A DNA stretch of 26,644 bases from a virus, in the IMG/VR virus record IMGVR_UViG_3300028025_003133, positions 1-26,644 of that record; one strand, written 5' to 3'. Shown here piece by piece: positions 19,990 through 26,644 of this stretch. Every line of letters starts with the position of its first letter. Position 1 is the first letter of the stretch. The notes beneath the pieces were generated by a model. The model saw only the letters and a list, made by a program, of their open reading frames with translations. It did no database searches and was not told the DNA's origin. A program made the position numbers and the translations under genes.

Positions 19990-20780
19990 CGCACTTCTTC
20001 CATAGTTGCTGGGGTGCTAATAACAGTGCCGTTAGGCATCACTACCGTAACCATGCAGTCACCATCAGGTGCCATCAATTGGGTTCGTTCACTAGGTGTA
20101 GAAGTTACCTTGTAACTTGTGGTGGCTGTTGGGTTAATACCAGTGGTTGTTGCCATCTCAGGTTCCTCAATCTTTTCTTTGTGTGTCTTCTTGTCAACCA
20201 ATTGCTCAACAAGTTCTTCTTTGGAGTATGCCCCAACGTCTGAGACACCACGTGCTGTAGCGGCTTTACGAAGTACGCCAATACTCATAGAGCGCAACTC
20301 ATCATCAGAGAATGGTTCAATCTCTACAACTTCAGGACTTTCTTTTTCAAGGACAGGTGCAGGAGCATCAACCTCAATAGGTACAAGGCCATTGCTCAAC
20401 TCTTTAACGGGGATACCCATGTCATGAGCATCAAACACAAAGTTGCTAATGTTCTCTTCGTTCTCTGAATCCCAAAGAACCAATAGCGTTCCTTTTTTAC
20501 TCTTGAGAGTATTTAGGATTTCTAACCACGAATCTCCACCTGTGCAATCAAACACTTTGCTTGCGTTATCCACAAGTACCTGTGGGGCATTGCTCTTTGT
20601 ATAGGCAATGTATTCTGCTTCATTATCCAGCATAAAGTCATAGACTCTGTCTTCAGAACTGGTTGCCCCTTTACGTGGGCAAATAAGGAAGATGTTATTC
20701 TCAATACCTAATTCGGATAGCCCATCTTCAATGATGTTCTCTCCGCACTTACCGCTTCCAATGATTCCATAATGCGTCAT
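19959..20780 (-). CDS. Rossmann-like N-terminus plus SAP-like helix domain protein, 273 aa
   Basis: Residues 1-140 begin MTHYGIIGSGKCGENIIEDG, a Gly-rich nucleotide-binding-type loop, and continue with alternating strands (IFLICPRKG, KVFDCTGGDSW, GTLLVLWDSENEE, GIPVKELSNGLVPIEV). Residues 158-195 (SDDELRSMSIGVLRKAATAR, then YSKEELVEQL) resemble a SAP or Rho N-terminal-type helix pair. The C-terminus has strands (CMVTVVMPNGTVISTPATME). A linker of Pro/Glu separates the parts. Function is unknown; it might bind nucleotide and nucleic acid. AGGA precedes the ATG by 7 bp. It is at the end of the tail block. Confidence 0.65.
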   Translation of the reverse strand: MTHYGIIGSGKCGENIIEDGLSELGIENNIFLICPRKGATSSEDRVYDFMLDNEAEYIAYTKSNAPQVLVDNASKVFDCTGGDSWLEILNTLKSKKGTLLVLWDSENEENISNFVFDAHDMGIPVKELSNGLVPIEVDAPAPVLEKESPEVVEIEPFSDDELRSMSIGVLRKAATARGVSDVGAYSKEELVEQLVDKKTHKEKIEEPEMATTTGINPTATTSYKVTSTPSERTQLMAPDGDCMVTVVMPNGTVISTPATMEEVRVLLGLSGGS

Positions 20781-20789
20781 TTTGTATTC

Positions 20790-21044
20790 CTATCGTGTTG
20801 CTTTACGTTGTGCCCAGTCACCCATGAGGGTTATTAATCTGAGCAGCCCGTGCACTGTACCAGCAATTGTTGCAATCACCAAGCCACTTAGGGGAACATT
20901 GGGAACCTCTATGAGAAGTGTAGACACATAACCCAAAAGAACTCCAAAGACAATCTTTACCCAAGGCATAGCCTCTTTTGGCGTAAGTACGTCTAACACT
21001 TGAAGGATTTTATAGACGGCTAAACCAGCCAATATGTAGTTCAT
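20790..21044 (-). CDS. Small multi-pass membrane protein, holin candidate, 84 aa
   Basis: ATG 21044 is used (AGGA 7 bp upstream, directly after the tail gene stop); an ATG at 21074 would overlap that gene. Hydrophobic segments are MNYILAGLAVYKILQVL (weak), VKIVFGVLLGYVSTLLI and SGLVIATIAGTVHGLLRLIT, followed by a basic tail QRKATR. Two or three TM helices directly after the tail genes fit a holin. No endolysin is seen in the window, so the role is not fixed. Confidence 0.65.
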   Translation of the reverse strand: MNYILAGLAVYKILQVLDVLTPKEAMPWVKIVFGVLLGYVSTLLIEVPNVPLSGLVIATIAGTVHGLLRLITLMGDWAQRKATR

Positions 21045-21045
21045 T

Positions 21046-22758
21046 TTATTTTCCTGGATAGTAGTCCCATGCAATGGAGTATAGAGCCAACATTGTTACG
21101 GGCGCAATATACTGAGCAATAACTCTTTCAGTAGTTTTAATGGTTCGTTCATGGTCCTGTAGATAGAACGAAAAGGCATTGTTGACACCTGTACCCGCCG
21201 TATCCCAGTAGTAGTCAAAGGTACCACCACCCGTTGTACCATCCTGGATTGGGATATACCCACCATCACGGGTACTTCCTGAAAAGTAATGACCATTAGT
21301 AGATGGTTCAAATAGCCAGTTGTTTATTGAAATTGAACTTCCAGGTGCCATTACAAAAGACAGGACAGGGGTAGATGAAACTGTTGCTGAAGCGCCTGTT
21401 GTTGATGGTACATATTCCAAACTTGGGCGAGCAGGGATGCTGGTGTACGCATATTTTGTTCCGTCGTACCAACCCCCATCTGCATAGATAGTGGTTGGCA
21501 TTGAGCCACCTGCTACTCCTGCCTCCCACGCAAGTCTGGTGGTGTTAGTTGCTGTGTGCAACGCAGAAAACGAAGCGCCTGCGCTTCCCGTGTAATCATA
21601 ACTAGTTCCATAAAGTTTTGTTCCCAGATATGGAAATGGTTTACGAGGGTAAACCATTACAGTGCGGTTAGCATATGAGCCAGGAGGCATCGTAATAGTA
21701 ATGCCATTAGCGTTATTTGTAATTGCTGGGTTTGAAGCACCGATGGTATTAGTACCATATGTATAAACGCCCCAAGTAGTTGTGGTCTGCAAGTTAGCGT
21801 AATAAGTTGTGCCACCCTGAGTTACAGTTCCTGATGATGCAGTAATAGTTGCATTAGTAAACTCTGGGTCAGACACAAAGTTAACACGCTGGGCATACAC
21901 ATTGAAAACATGTGGCTTTGGTAGTGCAGCATTATACGTATAGGTAACTGGACATCCAGACATTGCTGAAATGTACGAACAGATACTTCCAATAGTTCCT
22001 TTTTGTTGACGCAACGTTCCAATGTTATTTAAAAGAGTTCTAACTTTAGAAGTACCTAAATCATCAATCGTTACCTCTAACCCAGTTTCATATGCCAAAG
22101 CATCTAGTGCTGGGGTTACTGCAATTTCAGGGTCATTGGATATCGCAACACTTTCAACAAGTGTCCTTGTTCTATCAATCTCATTACCAAATAGTTCAAG
22201 AAAAGCGTAAAGAGGAGAATAACCATTTACTAAAACTTCTTGACGGTAATCTAACTCCCTGTAATACTCTGGTATTTTAGACCACAAAGATTCTACAGAG
22301 TTATAACTGATTGGAATTTGTATGTACAATGTTGCTACACGGGTAAACCAGTAGTTGGAACCGTCACTGTATTTAACAAACAATGCGTAATAAACCCACC
22401 TGCCCTCAGAAATTACAGGTGTATCGTCATAGTAGTTATTCAACGTGTTGCTTGTAATGCTTTTTACAAAAACACCATCATTAATAGTTACGGGTTCCCC
22501 ACTAGATGATGAGATAATTTGCAGTTCTACAGGTTGAGAACCAACAGTAACTACGTCAACAAGCGGTTCCTCAAGTGTCCACTCTAAACGTACAACTCCT
22601 TTTGTGAGGATATTTGCACTAAACGTGTTTTCACCTGTTGTCAATCGTGCAGAAGAAATGCCACTGGATTGAAGTGCAGAGTCGGTTGCACCTGGTTGTT
22701 GTAGGTATGAACCATACCCACTTGTTTGTTTACGGAGTGAAAAGGATGTTAACGCCAT
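21046..22758 (-). CDS. Tail protein I-type baseplate/fibre protein, 570 aa
   Basis: Residues 150-275 carry the phage tail protein I pattern: SLWSKIPEYYRELD, YAFLELFGNEIDRTRTLVES and LAYETGLEV, then VRTLLNNIGTLRQQKGT. This family (P2 gpI) lies at the edge of the baseplate and links to fibres. The first 150 residues look like an immunoglobulin-like beta domain. The last 290 are Gly/Thr/Ser-rich beta strands, likely receptor-binding or fibre attachment. It follows the baseplate J gene with a 1-bp overlap, the usual J-I order of contractile-tail phages. Confidence 0.8.
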   Translation of the reverse strand: MALTSFSLRKQTSGYGSYLQQPGATDSALQSSGISSARLTTGENTFSANILTKGVVRLEWTLEEPLVDVVTVGSQPVELQIISSSSGEPVTINDGVFVKSITSNTLNNYYDDTPVISEGRWVYYALFVKYSDGSNYWFTRVATLYIQIPISYNSVESLWSKIPEYYRELDYRQEVLVNGYSPLYAFLELFGNEIDRTRTLVESVAISNDPEIAVTPALDALAYETGLEVTIDDLGTSKVRTLLNNIGTLRQQKGTIGSICSYISAMSGCPVTYTYNAALPKPHVFNVYAQRVNFVSDPEFTNATITASSGTVTQGGTTYYANLQTTTTWGVYTYGTNTIGASNPAITNNANGITITMPPGSYANRTVMVYPRKPFPYLGTKLYGTSYDYTGSAGASFSALHTATNTTRLAWEAGVAGGSMPTTIYADGGWYDGTKYAYTSIPARPSLEYVPSTTGASATVSSTPVLSFVMAPGSSISINNWLFEPSTNGHYFSGSTRDGGYIPIQDGTTGGGTFDYYWDTAGTGVNNAFSFYLQDHERTIKTTERVIAQYIAPVTMLALYSIAWDYYPGK

Positions 22759-24257
22759 TAACTTATGATTCCTGTAATTCCACCACTTGTAGAAATAGAA
22801 ATAGTACCTCTTCGTAACAGTGCACCGCTTGCTGGGCTTATCGTGTTTACCGTCCCAGTGCTTGTACTGAATACAGTAATGTTTGCGTAATCAACCCCTT
22901 CAACACTTTGAATAGCCCTGTATAGGGAACCTAATGAAAGAACTTGGTCAAAGGAAACATTATCAAAATCAAAGAAACTATCAACTACTTCGGAAACAGC
23001 AGAAGAAACATAGTAAGAAACATAATTACTTTTAACGGCTACAGAGACAGTTACGTTTACAGGTGTTAAGGTAACCGAAGAAGCAGCAATTACACTTGCT
23101 CCTACCAAACTACGTGGTGCAAAGTATGCAATTACTTCTTCTTTAACATAACTAGGTATAGTTAAAGACACAGCAGTAGTCGTTAAGTAATCTGCTTGGT
23201 AAGGAACACCATACACAGTAACGTTTGTTCCAGCCACTGTACATGTTGCTTTTACAACTTGCGGAATACGAAGAGCCAAGTCTTTAAAGTCTTGTAAAGA
23301 AACTGCACGGTCTTGCGTACGGAACATCAAAGGAATATTTGCTTTCATTGAATCAATTGATTCTGAATCTGTACCACCAGAAGTAGAGGAAGATGAGGCA
23401 ATGTAAGCACCTTCAACAGATGACCCAGTATTAAATGCTGTGATACGACCAACACCAATGTTTCCAGCAGCCCCTTGACCACGACGGTAGGAGACAGTTA
23501 TCTCTGCTGTATTTTCTGGAATCTTTCCGTTAATACCATTACCAAAGATAATCTGGGCTACTCCATCAGAAGCAATTTCAACTGTAAACACTTTGTCAGT
23601 AGACGTTGCACTGGACAAATCAGAGGTGTAAAAATATTGAACTAATGAAGGACTGCCACTTATTGTGGGTCCTTCAGCAGCAAACACAGAAACAGTAGAA
23701 GTAATTACACCTGTGTAGCGGAGGTTAAAACGTTGTCCAGATGTACCATTGCTGTAAGTGTTACGAGTAACTGTTTGTACAGGGGACTCACTTTCCTCAT
23801 AAATACCTTCACCAACTTGTATGACTACCGAAGTAGCCGAAGGACCCATACTTGCGGATGCTGTAGTAGTAAAGTACACAACAGGCAAGTTGTCAGTTGC
23901 TGAAGCAATGAAACCCGTGTTAGCAGGAATAATGATTGTGTCAGAATGCGTTGGGTTAGTTGCGGCAATAGTAACGGTACCTGTTGATGCTGTTTGGGCG
24001 GCAGGACGGTAATCAAAAAGGTTTGCCAAGGCTAAGATACTAGACTTGTTATTAGCAGTACCTATGTAAGTTTCGGCTGCGGCACGGTCTACATAATAAT
24101 GGAGAATGTCCCCCATGTACGCCCAAAGGTCTACAAACACCATCCCAAAATCAGATGAGTTTCTATTTGACCATTCAGGGAGTACGGCAGATGCACGGTC
24201 CAAGAGGTCTTGGCGAATGGACAGGTAATCCCTGCTTGTGTAATCAAAACTAGGCAT
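22758..24257 (-). CDS. Baseplate J-like protein, 499 aa
   Basis: The N-terminus SRDYLSIRQDLLDRASAVLP, followed by DFGMVFVDLWAYMGDILHYY and DRAAAETYI, is the hallmark of the baseplate J family (P2 gpJ, T4 gp6 wedge relatives). Long beta-rich central parts and a C-terminal segment (IPSYVKEEVIAYFAPRSLVG, then VEGVDYANITVF) complete it. It forms the wedge of the contractile-tail baseplate, between the gp25-like protein encoded upstream (1-bp gap) and the tail protein I downstream. Confidence 0.92.
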   Translation of the reverse strand: MPSFDYTSRDYLSIRQDLLDRASAVLPEWSNRNSSDFGMVFVDLWAYMGDILHYYVDRAAAETYIGTANNKSSILALANLFDYRPAAQTASTGTVTIAATNPTHSDTIIIPANTGFIASATDNLPVVYFTTTASASMGPSATSVVIQVGEGIYEESESPVQTVTRNTYSNGTSGQRFNLRYTGVITSTVSVFAAEGPTISGSPSLVQYFYTSDLSSATSTDKVFTVEIASDGVAQIIFGNGINGKIPENTAEITVSYRRGQGAAGNIGVGRITAFNTGSSVEGAYIASSSSTSGGTDSESIDSMKANIPLMFRTQDRAVSLQDFKDLALRIPQVVKATCTVAGTNVTVYGVPYQADYLTTTAVSLTIPSYVKEEVIAYFAPRSLVGASVIAASSVTLTPVNVTVSVAVKSNYVSYYVSSAVSEVVDSFFDFDNVSFDQVLSLGSLYRAIQSVEGVDYANITVFSTSTGTVNTISPASGALLRRGTISISTSGGITGIIS

Positions 24258-24258
24258 T

Positions 24259-24666
24259 TTAGAACCCTCCGTTGGTCGTGGTATTAGATATGTTAAAGGT
24301 TACTACTGAAGAGTTATACGGGGGTACAACGTACTTTACTGAGATTGACACCGTTGTGTCGTATGTGTTTCCAGAAAGCAATTCATTAGGGACACCTATT
24401 TGGACGTCAGTAACCCTCCCAAAAGGCAAGTTGGCATTTAAGTCTGCTATAGCATCCATTCGGTACTCAGCAAACACCAATGGGTCAGGTTCCTCAAAAA
24501 GAAGGTTTCTAATGTTTGCCCCATACTTGGGTTCCATTACTCGTTCTCCAGGGCTGGTCGTCAAAATATCAATTATGTTTTGCTCCATGATGGCGTCTAA
24601 AGATGCAGTTGTAGATATAGCACCTGTATCAGAAGTAAAAGAAAATGGGATTGAAATAGATTTCAT
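24259..24666 (-). CDS. gp25/gpW-like baseplate wedge protein, 135 aa
   Basis: The core ASLDAIMEQNIIDILTTSPG, ERVMEPKYGANIRNLLFEE and PDPLVFAEYRMDAIADLNAN matches the gp25-like wedge family (P2 gpW, T4 gp25), including the characteristic GER-M-P-YG pattern. The length is normal. It contributes to the junction between inner baseplate and sheath. Its neighbours, hub upstream and J protein downstream, follow the standard order of contractile-tail gene clusters. Confidence 0.92.
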   Translation of the reverse strand: MKSISIPFSFTSDTGAISTTASLDAIMEQNIIDILTTSPGERVMEPKYGANIRNLLFEEPDPLVFAEYRMDAIADLNANLPFGRVTDVQIGVPNELLSGNTYDTTVSISVKYVVPPYNSSVVTFNISNTTTNGGF

Positions 24667-24676
24667 TGGTTAGTCC

Positions 24677-25849
24677 TTACACATAAACATCAGAATAATT
24701 TTTAGATGACACCCATGCATTATTGATAAGCGCAGGGTCTGGGGGGCTTATACGTGCTACAGAAACTTGTTTAGCATCATCTGTATTTCCTAGAGAATCA
24801 CGAGCAAGTTCAAGGTGTGTAACCATATACGATTGTGTTAATTCATGACGGACTGACACTACATACCAAAACCCATCAAACTCAGAGTTATATTCATTAA
24901 TGTTAACAATACCCCCAGGATGGATACTCGGGTCAGCAACCACCTGAAGATTGGCAGTCATTGGGAATTTCTTCCTAAGAGCGCCAGTAACCAAAGACTT
25001 ACCCATGTCATATGAATCTACGTTGGTATTTAAAACATTAGAAAACCTAGATTTGACAGCCGTTGCTAGACCAGAGGATTGAAACTCTGTACCATTTTCT
25101 ACTGACAGTAGTTTTCCTGTTTTGTCTAATAGATGCAATGTGTCGGGAGTTCTAGCACCATCAGGCGTGATTGCTCCGATGCGCCCTTCAAAGTTAAGGA
25201 TTTGACCAGGTTGTGGACTAACGTCTCCTTTACCCCCACGTATGGTAAGGAGCATAGAATATGAAATGTTGCGGTACAGAGAACTAAACGGGTCCCAAAT
25301 TTGCAAATGAGTACCGTCCATAACTGTGGAATACCCTAGTTTTTTAGCAGTGTTTACTAAAAATTCCCAATCAGATTGACTGGACTGCACTAAACGTGAA
25401 AACTTAAAAGGATTGTTTGGTACAGAGAATGAGAAAGAATACTTATCAGCAATAGAACTTGCTATTTCAGCAATTGTTTTAGATTCCCAAACACGAGAAG
25501 TCAATGATTTCATTATATAACTAGAACCAAAACAATGAACAGTTGTTACTTGAAACGGGCTTCCATTTACAACACCATCTTTTGCTCTAGCCATAGGCTC
25601 TAGATAAACAATATAACCGTAGAAATAAAAAGTAGAACGTTCTCTAAGTTCAATACTAAATTTTATAGGGACATCAATATATTGGTGTATTAATTGCGGG
25701 TCCATACCAACAAAGTTTAAAGAAGCAACAGTATGCATTCCTTCTTTTTCTTCAACTGTAATTTCTTGCAGCGTTAAGTAATTGACAGGAACATTGTCAA
25801 TTGCAACCTCTACAGTAGGAGACAGTGGTGATGAACTCTTGAAAATCAT
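24677..25849 (-). CDS. Tail hub protein, gpD/gp27-type, 390 aa
   Basis: Features of the gpD/VgrG-N hub family: a short beta start (PTVEVAIDNVPVNYLTLQEI), a barrel region (KFSIELRERSTFYFYGYIVY), AEIASSIADKYSFSF in the middle, QSDWEFLVNTAKKLGYSTVM (the typical S-D-W-x-F-L motif, about 157-176) and a C-terminal region YDMGKSLVTGALRKKFPMTA. It should form the trimeric hub at the tail tip on which tape measure and spike sit. It overlaps the LysM gene by 4 bp. Confidence 0.85.
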   Translation of the reverse strand: MIFKSSSPLSPTVEVAIDNVPVNYLTLQEITVEEKEGMHTVASLNFVGMDPQLIHQYIDVPIKFSIELRERSTFYFYGYIVYLEPMARAKDGVVNGSPFQVTTVHCFGSSYIMKSLTSRVWESKTIAEIASSIADKYSFSFSVPNNPFKFSRLVQSSQSDWEFLVNTAKKLGYSTVMDGTHLQIWDPFSSLYRNISYSMLLTIRGGKGDVSPQPGQILNFEGRIGAITPDGARTPDTLHLLDKTGKLLSVENGTEFQSSGLATAVKSRFSNVLNTNVDSYDMGKSLVTGALRKKFPMTANLQVVADPSIHPGGIVNINEYNSEFDGFWYVVSVRHELTQSYMVTHLELARDSLGNTDDAKQVSVARISPPDPALINNAWVSSKNYSDVYV

Positions 25850-26103
25850 TTCAAAGGAATCCTAATTACGCTACCCATGGGGATTACATCGGGGTACCCC
25901 AATGACTTATTAACATCCGCAAGTTTCCAATACATGGATGGGTTATTTAAATAACGGTTTGCCAAAGACTGAAAAGTCTCTCCTTGGTCCGATATGACTG
26001 TGTAATACGACGAACTAGTAAATTCAGTATTAGTGGCAATTAAGTTAGTAACTCCATTGCGTGTTTCTGTACTTTCAGAATAACGAGAACCTTTGATAAT
26101 CAT
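25846..26103 (-). CDS. LysM-like small tail protein, 85 aa
   Basis: Residues 33-85 form a LysM-type module: YYTVISDQGETFQSLANRYL, then NPSMYWKLADVNKSLGYPDV and IPMGSVIRIPLK. Phage proteins of this kind (gp53/gpX-like) lie between tape measure and hub and stabilise tube and baseplate. The first 32 residues are polar. The start overlaps the upstream stop by 1 bp (TAATG) and the stop overlaps the hub start by 4 bp. Confidence 0.85.
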   Translation of the reverse strand: MIIKGSRYSESTETRNGVTNLIATNTEFTSSSYYTVISDQGETFQSLANRYLNNPSMYWKLADVNKSLGYPDVIPMGSVIRIPLK

Positions 26104-26644
26104 TATCTATCCTTCCAGTTAACAGTTGGTGCTGGGTTTTTTGGAAATTTAAAGATAGTCCCACGAGCATGGAACACTAACCATTGAGCAAAAGATGAGA
26201 TAGTAATGGGTTCTGTAAAAGTTCTTGTAATAACTTGTGTTCCTGAACTTGTAGTACAAGTTACGTTAACAATATGTGTTATGGTCACTCTTACAGGGTT
26301 AATAGCATTTGTCATGGTTTTTGCAAAAGACTGTTGGTTAATGTCAAAAGGAACCGCATAGTATTTATGCTTACGTGCAGAAGCCTTAGTAGTTGCTTTG
26401 TTAGTTTCAGTAGCCACTTCTGTAGTTGTCAATTGTTTGGATTTACTATCAGTAAGGTACGTTATATTTCCTTGCGCTAACACTTTTGTTTGTTGGTTTG
26501 GAAGCATTTCTTCCATTACAAACTTGCCACTAAAGTCCCACGTAATTTCACCGTCTGCTATCTTCTTAGCCGCTGCTGGGGAAACCCAAGATTTAATAGA
26601 ACCTTCAAACTGTAAGTTTGCCCAGTCTGCGCCAACTACAGCAG
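26103..26644 (-). CDS. Tail-associated protein, N-terminus beyond window
   Basis: The minus frame is open from the stop at 26103 to the right edge (180 codons), so the ATG at 26516 is internal and the gene is 5'-partial. Upstream of that ATG it reads DWANLQFEGSIKSWVSPAAA, KKIADGEITWDFSGKFV and on into MEEMLPNQQ. The second half has strands (VRVTITHIVNVTCTTSSGTQ) and ends FPKNPAPTVNWKDR. It lies just upstream of the LysM gene, where tape-measure-side or tail completion proteins are found. No family is recognised. Confidence 0.75.
   Translation of the reverse strand, partial: AVVGADWANLQFEGSIKSWVSPAAAKKIADGEITWDFSGKFVMEEMLPNQQTKVLAQGNITYLTDSKSKQLTTTEVATETNKATTKASARKHKYYAVPFDINQQSFAKTMTNAINPVRVTITHIVNVTCTTSSGTQVITRTFTEPITISSFAQWLVFHARGTIFKFPKNPAPTVNWKDR

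Noticed and set aside
24272-24673. Plus-strand 133-residue open frame
   Set aside because: It is exactly antisense to the gp25-like wedge gene, which has a clear family match, so it is a shadow.

Overview
The window is part of the genome of a tailed phage (Caudoviricetes) with a contractile tail. It carries a T4/P2-type baseplate set: a gp25-like wedge, a baseplate J protein, a tail protein I, a gpD/gp27-type hub and a LysM protein. Next to it lies an almost complete replication and recombination set. No tRNA, rRNA, integrase or CRISPR array was found. Genes are packed with 1-8 bp stop/start overlaps and almost no intergenic DNA. The host is inferred, not shown. The zinc-ribbon protein beginning MTDWWSKKL, the Cas4-like exonuclease, a TAnnnT promoter that points to a leaderless mRNA, and the moderate GC content suggest an actinobacterial host, possibly a freshwater one. 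This is held with moderate to low confidence.

Layout, all on the minus strand unless stated. 1-3337: small, disordered or uncharacterised proteins, probably virion-associated, including four neighbours that share an HRG/HRDD-type N-terminus. 3345-3635: a SpoVS (Alba-like) homologue. 3668-6326: an accessory block with two PD-(D/E)XK nuclease candidates, coiled-coil proteins, a winged-helix protein and three 27-28-residue single-pass membrane proteins. 6319-8824: Cas4-like exonuclease, winged helix, Holliday junction resolvase-like nuclease and RecA. 8834-15532: zinc ribbon, family A DNA polymerase, SSB-like protein, MerR-like protein, SNF2 helicase and primase. 15510-18701: DnaB-like helicase, DnaC-like loader and a winged-helix initiator. 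Four palindromic iterons followed by an AT-rich stretch lie inside the initiator gene, in the manner of lambda O/ori.

18702-18771 is a divergent promoter region. Rightward from it runs a five-gene plus-strand operon (18772-19982): two Lys-rich basic proteins, one with a Cys cluster, a two-TM membrane protein, a conserved phage hypothetical and a Dps-like ferritin whose ferroxidase residues have canonical spacing. It converges on the leftward tail block (19959-26644), which starts beyond the right edge and ends with a membrane protein and a Rossmann/SAP-like protein.

Taken together, the initiator binds its own gene and hands the phage helicase to the origin through the DnaC-like loader. Primase, PolA and SSB then build the fork, and RecA, exonuclease and resolvase support recombination-dependent replication. 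The best candidates for something new are the origin within the initiator gene, the C-terminal peptide KIDPRLMS shared by two adjacent replication genes, the cluster of tiny membrane proteins, the HRG-motif family, and the small operon that pairs DNA-binding-type basic proteins with a Dps.
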